From positions 205,711 through 269,710 of the forward strand of contig RJVL01000007.1 in the NCBI GenBank assembly GCA_003755025.1: a DNA stretch of 64,000 nt, written 5' to 3'. Under the pieces are notes generated by a model, which was not told the origin of the DNA, made no database searches, and saw only the letters and a list, made by a program, of their open reading frames with translations. Made by a program: the position numbers and the translations under genes. Origin of the DNA: Diaphorobacter nitroreducens. Lineage in GTDB: Bacteria; Pseudomonadota; Gammaproteobacteria; Burkholderiales; Burkholderiaceae_C. Shown one piece after another: positions 45,464 to 53,405 of this stretch. Numbering within the stretch: the first letter of the stretch is position 1; each line of letters begins with the position of its first letter.

Positions 45464-46764
45464 AGGTTGCCATCGTCGGCGCCGGCTGGGCCGGTATGGC
45501 CGCGGCCGTGCATGCGGCCCAGGCGGGCCACGCGGTCAGCGTGTTCGAGGCCAGCCGCACCCTGGGCGGGCGCGCGCGCGCCGTGGCCGGCCAGCGCGCG
45601 GACGGCTCGTCCCTGGTGCTGGACAACGGCCAGCACATCCTCATCGGCGCCTATGCCGAATGCCTGCGCCTGATGCGCGCCGTGGGCGTCACGCCCGACT
45701 CCGCCCTGCTGCGCCTGCCGCTGGCCCTGGTGTTCCCGGATGGCAGCGGCCTGGCCCTGCCCGATGCCCCGCCGCCCTGGGATGCGCTGGCGGGCATCGC
45801 CCGCGCACGCGGCTGGAGCCTGCGCGAGCGTGCGGCCCTGCTGGCGCGCGCCGCACGCTGGCGGCTGGCGGGGTTCCGGTGCGCACCGGGCACCAGCGTG
45901 GCGGACTTGTGCGCAGGCCTGCCGCAGCGGCTGGTGGACGAGTTCATAGCGCCGCTGTGCGTGTCGGCGTTGAACACGTCCGTGCAAGATTCCTGCGGCC
46001 AGGTGTTCCTGCGTGTGCTGCACGACAGCCTGTTCGCCGGCCGGGGCGGCTCCCACCTGCTGCTGCCGCGCACCGACCTGGGCGCGCTGTTCCCCGAGCC
46101 CGCGGCGCAGTGGCTGCAGCAGCGCGGCCACGCGGTGCACCGCGGCCAACGCGTGCAGGCACTCGCACGCGACGAGGCCGGCTGGCGCGTGGACGGCTGC
46201 GCGTTCGACGCCGTGCTGTTGGCCACCAGCAGCACCGAGTCCGCCCGCCTGGTGGCCGAAGCCGCCGTGCCCGCAGCCGAGCGCCCCGCCCTGCGGACCT
46301 GGGCCGCCGGTGCGCAGGCACTGCGCTTTGGCGCCATCGCCACCGTGTATGCCGAACTGCCAGGAGCGCGCCCCCCGCTGCTGCCCCGCCCCATGCTGGC
46401 GCTGCGCGCGCGCGCGCAGCGGCCCGCGCAGTTCGTCTTCGACCGCGCGCTGCTGGGCGGCCCGGCCGGGCTGTTGGCGTTCGTGGTCAGCGCCTTCGAG
46501 GGCGAGCGCACCGCGCTGGAGCGCGACGTGCTGGCCCAGGCGGCCGAGGACCTGGCCCTGCCCGGCCTGCGCGCGGTGCAGACGGTGGTGGAAAAGCGTG
46601 CCACCTTTGCCTGCACGCCCGCCCTGGCGCGCCCGCCGCGCGTGATTGCGCCCGGCCTGCAGGCCTGCGGCGACTACGTGGCAGGGCCCTACCCCGCCAC
46701 GTTGGAGGGCGCGGTACTGCACGGCGCGGCGGCCGCGCAGGATTTAGGCCATATCAGCCTCTAG
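45460..46764 (+). CDS. hpnE: Hydroxysqualene dehydroxylase HpnE
   Basis: A 434-residue FAD-dependent amine-oxidase-fold enzyme that reduces hydroxysqualene to squalene. The dinucleotide-binding motif is at the very N-terminus (VAIVGAGWAGMAAAVHAAQAGH), with the ARTL/GGRAR motif FEASRTLGGRARAV. The C-terminal FAD-binding end reads GLQACGDYVAGPYPATLEGAV. Start is GTG at 45460 overlapping the hpnD stop. The last four codons and the stop (HISL and TAG) fall in a copy of the interspersed repeat, which also holds the stop of the convergent YihY gene. Confidence 0.93.
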   Translation: MKVAIVGAGWAGMAAAVHAAQAGHAVSVFEASRTLGGRARAVAGQRADGSSLVLDNGQHILIGAYAECLRLMRAVGVTPDSALLRLPLALVFPDGSGLALPDAPPPWDALAGIARARGWSLRERAALLARAARWRLAGFRCAPGTSVADLCAGLPQRLVDEFIAPLCVSALNTSVQDSCGQVFLRVLHDSLFAGRGGSHLLLPRTDLGALFPEPAAQWLQQRGHAVHRGQRVQALARDEAGWRVDGCAFDAVLLATSSTESARLVAEAAVPAAERPALRTWAAGAQALRFGAIATVYAELPGARPPLLPRPMLALRARAQRPAQFVFDRALLGGPAGLLAFVVSAFEGERTALERDVLAQAAEDLALPGLRAVQTVVEKRATFACTPALARPPRVIAPGLQACGDYVAGPYPATLEGAVLHGAAAAQDLGHISL

Positions 46765-46799
46765 CGCTTACCCATCAAGCGCTAACAGCTATCGTTTAA
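46745..46799 (-). repeat. Interspersed palindromic repeat, copy 5, shared by two gene ends
   Basis: Minus-orientation copy (GATAGCTGTTAGCGCTTG, then GTAAGCGCTAGAGGC). It contains both the hpnE stop (46762-46764) and the stop of the convergent YihY gene (46789-46791). Confidence 0.85.
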
Positions 46800-48078
46800 G
46801 GAGCGTCTCAGGTGGCCGCTGCGCGGATTCGCGCGGCAGCACGTCGGCCAGCGTGAGCACCTCCAGCCCCGTGTGCGCCCACAGGCGCTCCAGCGGCGGG
46901 GTGCGCGCCAGCAGCAGGCGCTGCACCAGCGGCTCCATGTGCGTGGTGGCCGGCTCGGCCAGCAGCACGTAGCGTGCGTCGGCTGCGTCGGACCCATCGG
47001 CGGCCGTCTCGTCCACCCGCACCACCCAATCCAGCGCCGCCAGCACCGGCAGCACGGACCCCACCTGCAGCACATCCACGCGCAGCCGCTGGGCCAGCTC
47101 CAGCACGCTCAGCCCATGGGGCGGTTGCTGGCGCGCGCGGTGCAGCTGCTGCAGCACCTCCACGGCCAGCAAGAATGCCCAGCCCTCGCCCGTGGCGCAG
47201 CGCGCCACGCCGGCGAGCAGGCTCGGCAAATAGGCGGCCACCACCGCACCCAGCAGCACGATGACCCAGGCCACGTACACCCACAGCAGCAAGATGGGCA
47301 GCGTGGCGAACGTGCCGTACAGCACCGAATAGGTGGGTACCGACGCCAGGTACAGCGACAGCACTTTCTTGGCCAGCTCGATGCCCACGGCGACGAACAC
47401 CCCGCCCGCCCAGGCGTGGCGCCAGTGCACCTGGGTGTTGGGCACATAGCGGTACAGCGCCGCCATGCCGGCGGCCAGCACGAAGAACTCGATCGCATCG
47501 AACAGCAGGCGTGCTCCGCCCGGCAGCGTGTCGCCGATACCGCGCGACGCGGCGCTGGCGACCGAGGTGGTCAGCGCCAGGCTGGCCGCCAGCACCAGCG
47601 GACCGAGCGTGAGCGCGGCCCAGTAGATCAGCACACGCTGGCCCAGCGGGCGCAGGCGCTGCACGCGCCAGATGTTGTTGAGCGTGCGGTCGATGGTGAG
47701 GATCAGCGCCAGCGCGGTCACCATGAGGATCGACAAGCCCGCCGCGCCCAGGCCATGCGCCTTGGCGGCGAACTGTGTGAGGTAGCCCAGCACCGGGCGC
47801 GAGATGCTGTCGGGCACCAGGCTGTCCACCAGCCAGCGCTGCAGCACGAGCTGCATCTCGGCAAACATGGGGAACACGGTGAACATGGCCAGCGCCACCG
47901 TCACGAACGGCACCAGCGACAGCAGCGTGGTGAAGGTGAGGCTGCTGGCCGTCAGCCCCAGGCGGTCCTCGCGAAAGCGCTCGCGCAGCGTCTGCGCGGT
48001 GGTGCGCCAGGGGAAGTGGGAAAGCTCCACCAGCCACTCCTCGGCACGCACTGCAATGGACTGTAGGGACAACGACAT
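46789..48078 (-). CDS. YihY/BrkB-family inner-membrane protein
   Basis: A 429-residue protein with the six-helix YihY/BrkB (once RNase BN) core. The conserved N-terminal stretch FREDRLGLTASSLTFTTLLSLVPFVTVALAMF is followed by helices with the motif YRYVPNTQVHWRHAWAGGVFVAVGIELAKKVLSLYL. The C-terminal ~130 residues are soluble with a winged-helix-like look (QPPHGLSVLELAQRLRVDVLQVGSVLPVLAALDWV). Function in this family is unresolved. Start at 48078 (MSLSLQSIAV). The final codons LLKR and stop overlap a repeat copy. Confidence 0.88.
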   Translation of the reverse strand: MSLSLQSIAVRAEEWLVELSHFPWRTTAQTLRERFREDRLGLTASSLTFTTLLSLVPFVTVALAMFTVFPMFAEMQLVLQRWLVDSLVPDSISRPVLGYLTQFAAKAHGLGAAGLSILMVTALALILTIDRTLNNIWRVQRLRPLGQRVLIYWAALTLGPLVLAASLALTTSVASAASRGIGDTLPGGARLLFDAIEFFVLAAGMAALYRYVPNTQVHWRHAWAGGVFVAVGIELAKKVLSLYLASVPTYSVLYGTFATLPILLLWVYVAWVIVLLGAVVAAYLPSLLAGVARCATGEGWAFLLAVEVLQQLHRARQQPPHGLSVLELAQRLRVDVLQVGSVLPVLAALDWVVRVDETAADGSDAADARYVLLAEPATTHMEPLVQRLLLARTPPLERLWAHTGLEVLTLADVLPRESAQRPPETLLKR

Positions 48079-48099
48079 GACCGATATGATGCCAGCCCC

Positions 48100-48516
48100 A
48101 TGCATCGCGAAACCCTGCCCCCCGCCCCCGCCCTGCACATCGCCACCGACGTGGCGGCCACGCGCTGGCTGGCCGTGGGCAGCCTGGCGGCGCTGATCGT
48201 GCTGTGCCTGGCCTGGGAGCTGTGGCTGGCGCCGGTGCGCCCGGGCGGCTCGTGGCTGGCGATCAAGGCCCTGCCGCTGGCGGTGCCGCTGGCCGGGTTG
48301 CTCAAGCGGCGCATGTACACCTACCGCTGGGTCAGCCTGCTGGTGTGGCTGTATTTCACCGAAGGGGTGGTGCGCGCCTGGAGCGACCCGGCGCCCGGCA
48401 ACTGGCTGGCGGGTCTGGAGATCGTGTTGTGCCTGCTGCTGTTCACCGCCTGCGCGCTGCATGTGCGGCTGCGCCAGCGTGCCGCCAAGGCGGCACGCGC
48501 CGCCGCGCCTGCCTGA
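48100..48516 (+). CDS. DUF2069 membrane protein
   Basis: A 138-residue integral membrane protein with four hydrophobic segments (about 25-44, 51-66, 76-93, 103-120). It fits DUF2069, a small proteobacterial family of unknown function, by the conserved KALPLAVPLAGLLKRRMYTYRWVSLLVWLYFTEGVVRAWSD. It diverges from the YihY gene with only 21 bp between the starts. The next gene, a FAD oxidase, begins 41 bp downstream. Confidence 0.85.
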   Translation: MHRETLPPAPALHIATDVAATRWLAVGSLAALIVLCLAWELWLAPVRPGGSWLAIKALPLAVPLAGLLKRRMYTYRWVSLLVWLYFTEGVVRAWSDPAPGNWLAGLEIVLCLLLFTACALHVRLRQRAAKAARAAAPA

Positions 48517-48557
48517 GCGTACTGAGCCTTTGCCTGACATCGACTGGATTGACCGCC

Positions 48558-49982
48558 ATGACCACTGCCCTGCTCGACACCCTGCGCCGGATCGTCGGCG
48601 CCGCCCATGTACTGACCGAGGGCGACCTTGCTGCCTATGAACAGGACTGGCGCAAGCGCTCCCATGGCAAGTCCCTGGCCGTGGTGCGCCCGGGCTCCAC
48701 GGCCGAGGTGGCAGCGGTGGTGCGCGCCTGTGCCGATGCCGGCGTGGCGATCGTGCCGCAGGGCGGCAACACCGGCCTGTCGGTGGGCAGCACGCCCGAC
48801 GGCAGCGGCACACAGGTGGTGCTGAGCCTCACGCGCATGAATGCGGTGCGCGCCATCGACCGCGACAACCTCACCATGACGGTGGAGGCCGGCTGCATAT
48901 TGCAGGCCCTGCAGGAGACGGCCGAGAAAGCCGATCTGCTGTTCCCGCTGTCGCTTGCCGCCGAAGGCAGTTGCACCATCGGCGGCAACCTGTCCACCAA
49001 TGCCGGCGGCACGCAGGTGGTGCGCTACGGCAACACGCGCGAGCTGTGCCTGGGCCTGGAGGTGGTCACGCCCCAGGGCGAGGTGTGGAACGGCCTCTCC
49101 GGCCTGCGCAAGGACAACACCGGCTACGACCTGCGCGACCTGTACATCGGCAGCGAAGGCACGCTGGGCATCATCACCGCGGCCACCATGAAGCTCTTCC
49201 CCCAGCCCGCCGCGCAGCTCACCGCCTGGGCCGCCGTGCCGTCGATGGGGGCGGCCGTGCGCCTGCTGGGCCTGTCGCATCAGCACCTGGGGGCCGGGCT
49301 CACGGGTTTCGAGGTGATGGGGCAGTTTGCACTGTCGCTGGTCATCAAGCACATGCCGCAGCTGCGCGTGCCGTTCGCCGGGCTGGACGGCGCGCCACCC
49401 TACTACGTGCTGCTGGAAAACAGCGACAGCGAATCCGAAGAACATGCGCGCCAGCGCTTCGAGGCGCTGCTGGAACTGGCCTTCGAGGACGGCTGCGTGC
49501 TGGACGCCGTGGTCGCCGAGAGCCTGTCGCAAGCGCATGAGCTGTGGCATATCCGCGAGAGCATTCCGCTGGCCCAGGCCGAAGAAGGCCTGAACATCAA
49601 GCACGACATCTCGATCGCCGCGTCGCGCATCCCCGCGTTCGTGGAGCACACCGATGCGCTGCTGCAGCGCGAGATTCCCGGCGTGCGCCTGGTCAACTTC
49701 GGCCACCTGGGCGACGGCAATCTGCACTACAACGTACAGGCGCCGGCGGGCGGCGATGCGCGGGAGTTCCTGCGTACGCAGGAGGACCGCGTCAACGCCC
49801 TGGTGTACGACGCGGTGGCGCAGTTCGACGGCTCGTTCTCGGCCGAGCACGGCGTGGGCGTGCTCAAGGCCGACAAGCTGGCGCAGTACAAGTCGCCCGT
49901 GGCCCTGGGGCTGATGCGCGCCATCAAGCAGGCCCTGGACCCGCAGGGCCTCATGAACCCGGGCTGCATTCTTCAAAAATGA
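48558..49982 (+). CDS. FAD-linked oxidase, GlcD / D-2-hydroxyacid dehydrogenase type
   Basis: A 474-residue flavoprotein of the FAD-binding type 4 family, which includes glycolate oxidase GlcD, D-lactate and D-2-hydroxyglutarate dehydrogenases. The FAD domain (about 35-215) has [34 protein letters not shown] and [26 protein letters not shown]. The substrate domain ends with the metal/flavin motifs [15 protein letters not shown] and [15 protein letters not shown]. The exact 2-hydroxyacid cannot be named. The stop TGA (49980-49982) already lies in a repeat copy that fills the spacer to thyA. Confidence 0.88.
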   Translation: MTTALLDTLRRIVGAAHVLTEGDLAAYEQDWRKRSHGKSLAVVRPGSTAEVAAVVRACADAGVAIVPQGGNTGLSVGSTPDGSGTQVVLSLTRMNAVRAIDRDNLTMTVEAGCILQALQETAEKADLLFPLSLAAEGSCTIGGNLSTNAGGTQVVRYGNTRELCLGLEVVTPQGEVWNGLSGLRKDNTGYDLRDLYIGSEGTLGIITAATMKLFPQPAAQLTAWAAVPSMGAAVRLLGLSHQHLGAGLTGFEVMGQFALSLVIKHMPQLRVPFAGLDGAPPYYVLLENSDSESEEHARQRFEALLELAFEDGCVLDAVVAESLSQAHELWHIRESIPLAQAEEGLNIKHDISIAASRIPAFVEHTDALLQREIPGVRLVNFGHLGDGNLHYNVQAPAGGDAREFLRTQEDRVNALVYDAVAQFDGSFSAEHGVGVLKADKLAQYKSPVALGLMRAIKQALDPQGLMNPGCILQK

Positions 49983-50028
49983 GAGCTGTTGGCGCTTGTC
50001 TAGCAAGCGCTGGAGCCACTTTTCATTC
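49974..50028 (+). repeat. Interspersed palindromic repeat, copy 6
   Basis: Plus-orientation copy (GAGAGCTGTTGGCGCTTGTC, then GCAAGCGCTGGAGCC) running from the last codons of the FAD oxidase to 7 bp before the thyA ATG. Confidence 0.82.
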
Positions 50029-50034
50029 AAGACC

Positions 50035-50868
50035 ATGACCCCACGCCCCATCCGCCACCAATACGAAGACCTGATGCGCCACGTGTTCGAGCACGGCACG
50101 GCCAAGGGCGACCGCACGGGCACGGGCACCAGGAGCGTGTTCGGCCACCAGATGCGCTTTGACCTGGCCGAAGGCTTTCCCCTGGTGACCACCAAGAAGG
50201 TGCACCTCAAGTCCATCATCCTGGAGCTGCTGTGGTTCCTGCGCGGCGACAGCAACGTGCGCTGGCTGCAGGAGCGCGGCTGCACCATCTGGGACGAGTG
50301 GGCGCGCGACGACGGCAGCCTGGGCCCCGTGTACGGCGTGCAGTGGCGCAGCTGGCCCACGCCGGACGGCGGCCACATCGACCAGATCCAGCAGGTGATC
50401 GACACGCTCAAGACCCACCCCGACAGCCGCCGCATCATCGTGAGCGCCTGGAACGTGGCCGAGCTGGACCAGATGGCGCTCATGCCCTGCCACGCGTTCT
50501 TCCAGTTCTACGTGGCGCCATCGCAGGTGGCTGGTGAGCCGGGCAAACTGAGCTGCCAGCTCTACCAGCGCAGCGCAGACATCTTCCTGGGCGTGCCGTT
50601 CAACATCGCGTCATACGCGCTGCTCACGCACATGGTGGCGCAGCAGTGCGACCTGCAGGTGGGCGACTTCATCTGGACCGGCGGCGACTGCCATATCTAC
50701 AGCAACCATTTCGAGCAGGTGCAGACCCAACTGGCGCGCCAGCCCTACGCCTACCCGACGCTGCAGATCAAGCGCCGGCCCGCATCCATCTTTGATTACG
50801 CCTACGAAGACTTCGAAGTGGTGGGCTACGAACATCACCCCGCCATCAAGGCGCCGGTGGCGGTCTGA
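50035..50868 (+). CDS. thyA: Thymidylate synthase
   Basis: A 277-residue enzyme making dTMP from dUMP with methylene-tetrahydrofolate. It has the nucleophilic Cys in [12 protein letters not shown], the dUMP-binding Arg/Ser stretch [29 protein letters not shown] and the N-terminal loop [17 protein letters not shown]. The length is slightly above the E. coli enzyme owing to a short insert ([11 protein letters not shown]). The start at 50035 ([14 protein letters not shown]) is conserved in type; a weak ribosome-binding site precedes it because the upstream spacer is filled by the repeat. folA follows after 16 bp. Confidence 0.97.
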   Translation: MTPRPIRHQYEDLMRHVFEHGTAKGDRTGTGTRSVFGHQMRFDLAEGFPLVTTKKVHLKSIILELLWFLRGDSNVRWLQERGCTIWDEWARDDGSLGPVYGVQWRSWPTPDGGHIDQIQQVIDTLKTHPDSRRIIVSAWNVAELDQMALMPCHAFFQFYVAPSQVAGEPGKLSCQLYQRSADIFLGVPFNIASYALLTHMVAQQCDLQVGDFIWTGGDCHIYSNHFEQVQTQLARQPYAYPTLQIKRRPASIFDYAYEDFEVVGYEHHPAIKAPVAV

Positions 50869-50884
50869 GGCGGGACGAACAGCC

Positions 50885-51379
50885 ATGCAAGTGAACTTGA
50901 TCTACGCGCGCGCCGCCAACGGCGTGATCGGCAAGGACGGCACCATGCCCTGGCACCTGCCCGAAGACCTGGCGCATTTCAAGGCGCTCACGCAGGGCCA
51001 TCCGGTGATCATGGGCCGCAAGACCTGGGACTCGCTGCCCCCGCGCTTTCGGCCGCTGCCGGGCCGCGCCAACATCGTGGTGACGCGCCAGGCCGACTGG
51101 CAGGAAAGCGGCGCCCAGCGCGCATCTAGCCTGCCTGAGGCACTCGCCTTGGCCCAGCAGTCCGGCAGCACCACGGCATGGGTCATCGGCGGCGCGCAGA
51201 TCTATGCCCAGGCCCTGCCCCTGGCCACGCGCGTCGAGGTCACCGAGATCGCACGGGACTACGAGGGCGATGCCTACGCGCCGGCCCTGGGACCGGAATG
51301 GGTGGAAACGGCCCGCAGCAGCCATGTGGGCGCGGGCGGCCTGCCCTACGCCTTCGTGACCTTCGAGCGCCGCGGCTGA
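50885..51379 (+). CDS. folA: Dihydrofolate reductase
   Basis: A 164-residue NADPH-dependent enzyme regenerating tetrahydrofolate after ThyA. Seen: VNLIYARAANGVIGKDGTMPWHLPEDLAHFK (substrate Asp/Glu and the Trp of the Met20 loop), VIMGRKTWDSLPPRFRPLPGR (NADPH loop) and VIGGAQIYAQAL. Length is standard. The thyA-folA pair, 16 bp apart, ensures joint production. The spacer after folA is a repeat copy leading into the exonuclease III gene. Confidence 0.97.
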   Translation: MQVNLIYARAANGVIGKDGTMPWHLPEDLAHFKALTQGHPVIMGRKTWDSLPPRFRPLPGRANIVVTRQADWQESGAQRASSLPEALALAQQSGSTTAWVIGGAQIYAQALPLATRVEVTEIARDYEGDAYAPALGPEWVETARSSHVGAGGLPYAFVTFERRG

Positions 51380-51399
51380 CGCCCGCGCACTTCTCACTA

Positions 51400-51450
51400 T
51401 ATTTTTGATAGCTGCTTGCGCTTACTGCAAAAGCGCTGGAGGCCAAAAAC
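51400..51450 (+). repeat. Interspersed palindromic repeat, copy 7, supplying a ribosome-binding site
   Basis: Plus-orientation copy (GATAGCTGCTTGCGCTTAC, then AAAAGCGCTGGAGGCCAAAAA). Its right end GGAGG (51438-51442) stands 8 bp before the exonuclease III ATG. Confidence 0.86.
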
Positions 51451-52227
51451 ATGCAAATCGCCACCTGGAACATCAATTCCCTCTCCGTGCGCCTGCCGCA
51501 GGTGTTGGCCTGGCTGGAGGCCAACCCCGTGGACGCCATTGGCCTGCAAGAGCTCAAGCTGGTGGACGAGAAATTCCCGCACGACGCCTTCGAAGCAGCG
51601 GGCTACCACGCGGTGTGCTTCGGCCAGAAGACCTATAACGGCGTGGCCATCCTTAGCCGCACGCCGCTGCGCGACGTGGTGCGCAATATCCCGGGCCATG
51701 GCGACGAGCAGGCCCGCGTCATCGCCGCTACGCTGGATACGCCTGAAGGCCCGCTGCGCCTCGTGAACTGCTACTTTGTGAATGGCCAGGCGCCGGGGAC
51801 CGAGAAGTTCAGCTACAAGCTGCTGTGGCTGGAGGCGCTACGCGACTGGCTGCGCACCGAGCTGGCCGCGCATCCACGGCTGGTGCTGGTGGGCGACTTC
51901 AATGTGGCCCCCGAGGACCGCGACTCCTTCGATCCCGTGGGCTTGAAGGACACCATCCACCACACGGTAGAGGAGCGCCAGCACTTCCAGGACCTGCTGG
52001 GGCTCGGCCTGACCGACGCCTTCCGCCTGTTCGATCAGCCCGAGAAGAGCTATTCGTGGTGGGACTACCGCATGCTGGGGTTTCAGAAGAACCGCGGGCT
52101 GCGCATCGACCACATCCTGGTCAGCACTGCGCTGCGGCCCTCCGTGACGGCCTGCCGCATCGACCGCGCGCCGCGCAAAAATCCGCAGCCCAGCGACCAC
52201 GCGCCGGTCGTGGTGTCGCTGGGCTGA
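51451..52227 (+). CDS. xthA: Exodeoxyribonuclease III
   Basis: A 258-residue AP endonuclease / 3'-5' exonuclease for base-excision repair. It has the EEP-fold motifs: IATWNINSLSVRLP, LQELKLVDEKFP (catalytic Glu), Y-site KTYNGVAILSR, LVGDFNVAPEDRDSFDP (Asp/Asn), SYSWWDYRMLGFQKNRGLRIDHIL and QPSDHAPVV (His at the end). The start ATG directly follows the repeat copy whose GGAGG acts as ribosome-binding site. It is convergent with the DUF2383 gene. Confidence 0.95.
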   Translation: MQIATWNINSLSVRLPQVLAWLEANPVDAIGLQELKLVDEKFPHDAFEAAGYHAVCFGQKTYNGVAILSRTPLRDVVRNIPGHGDEQARVIAATLDTPEGPLRLVNCYFVNGQAPGTEKFSYKLLWLEALRDWLRTELAAHPRLVLVGDFNVAPEDRDSFDPVGLKDTIHHTVEERQHFQDLLGLGLTDAFRLFDQPEKSYSWWDYRMLGFQKNRGLRIDHILVSTALRPSVTACRIDRAPRKNPQPSDHAPVVVSLG

Positions 52228-52236
52228 GGTGGCCAA

Positions 52237-52257
52237 CGCGGGCGACAGGCGCCCGCG
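52237..52257. terminator. GC hairpin between convergent genes
   Basis: Stem CGCGGGCG / CGCCCGCG (8 bp, loop of 5) between the xthA and DUF2383 stops. No T-run follows on either strand, so termination would be inefficient or Rho-assisted. Confidence 0.4.
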
Positions 52258-52267
52258 CTGAAGGCCA

Positions 52268-53221
52268 TCAGGACGCGGCCTGGTAACGGCTGCGCAGCGC
52301 GCGCACTTCGTTGTGGTTGCGCTTCACGCCCTGGGCCTGGCGCTCGACCAAGGTGCGCACGGCGGGTGGCAGTGCGTTCTCCAGCGCCTTGTTATAGCGG
52401 GCCACGGCCACGTCCTCGCCGCGCTCGCACTCTTCCAGCACGGCCTTGTCGTCATAGGTACTCAGCGCCGCCTTCACCGACACCCAACCGCGGTGCAGCG
52501 CGCCGGCCATGGTGCCGCCGCTGGAGGGCTCGCCGCCGTGGCTGCGGATCGCGCTCTCCAGCTCCGTGGCGGCGGTTGCGCATTCCTGGGCGCGGCGCTC
52601 CAGCAAGCTCTTGAGTTCGGGCGATTCCGCACGCTCGGCCGAGGTGCGAAACCCGTACTCGCCGTCGCGGCTGCATTCCAGCAAATCGTCCAGCACGTCC
52701 ACTACGTCCTCGTTGTCCATCAGCGTGGCGCCTGCCGCGGTGCCCGACGCGGTCACCGTGGGGTTACGGCGCACGCGATCCCACGCGGCGCGCGCGGCGG
52801 GCTGGGCCTGCGCCCATTCCAGCGAGCTTTGGGCCCGGGCGCGGCCCCAGTCGCGCGACAGTTCGGGCTCCACCGTTTCAAAATCACCGGGGTAGCGGCT
52901 GGCGGCGCTCCAGCCCATCTCATAGGCGGGGCGGTATTCTTCGTAGGCCCGGCCGGTCACGTAGTACGGTTCGCGCTGGTAGGTTTCACGCCAGTAGGCG
53001 TCCTCGGCCGTAGGGTTGACCGCCTCGGCCGCCGCCTTGCCGGCCAGACCGCCGACAACGGCTCCCGCCACACCGCCCACGGCAGCACCGATGGGGCCGC
53101 CGATAGCGCCCGTGGCGGCGCCCGCAACGGCTCCGCCCGCGGCGCCTACGCCCGTGCCGATGGGGTGGGCCCCCGGTTCGTTGGTCAGGGGGTCACGATT
53201 GGCATCCTTGAAATCCGACAT
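52268..53221 (-). CDS. DUF2383 (PA2169-type) four-helix protein with Gly-zipper head
   Basis: A 317-residue protein. Residues 20-65 form a Gly/Ala zipper (GTGVGAAGGAVAGAATGAIGG ...), a pattern seen in membrane-associating stress proteins. The middle (YWRETYQREPYYVTGRAYEEYRPAYEMGWSAA) is a conserved aromatic region. From about 170 it is a ferritin-like four-helix domain of DUF2383 (DVLDDLLECSRDGEYGFRTSAERAESPELKSLLERRAQEC). Function is unknown; family members are often stress-induced. Start at 53221. A 180-bp spacer with another repeat copy separates it from ntrC. Confidence 0.82.
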   Translation of the reverse strand: MSDFKDANRDPLTNEPGAHPIGTGVGAAGGAVAGAATGAIGGPIGAAVGGVAGAVVGGLAGKAAAEAVNPTAEDAYWRETYQREPYYVTGRAYEEYRPAYEMGWSAASRYPGDFETVEPELSRDWGRARAQSSLEWAQAQPAARAAWDRVRRNPTVTASGTAAGATLMDNEDVVDVLDDLLECSRDGEYGFRTSAERAESPELKSLLERRAQECATAATELESAIRSHGGEPSSGGTMAGALHRGWVSVKAALSTYDDKAVLEECERGEDVAVARYNKALENALPPAVRTLVERQAQGVKRNHNEVRALRSRYQAAS

Positions 53222-53355
53222 GTATCGACTCCGGTTGGTTGAACAATGAATTCATTGTTGAAGCCCCCCGGGCACCATCGGGTCGGTGACGGCAGCCCCT
53301 GCCTGTAGGACTCACGCGCACGCTGTGCATGCGCGCCACAAGGTCTTATGCTATC

Positions 53356-53405
53356 GAATTAATAGCTACTAGCGCTTGTCCTTAAAGCGCCAGCGCCTTG
53401 TTTCA
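53356..53405 (+). repeat. Interspersed palindromic repeat, copy 8
   Basis: Plus-orientation copy (AATAGCTACTAGCGCTTGTC, then AAAGCGCCAGCGCC), abutting and probably including the ntrC stop codon (53403-53405). Confidence 0.8.
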
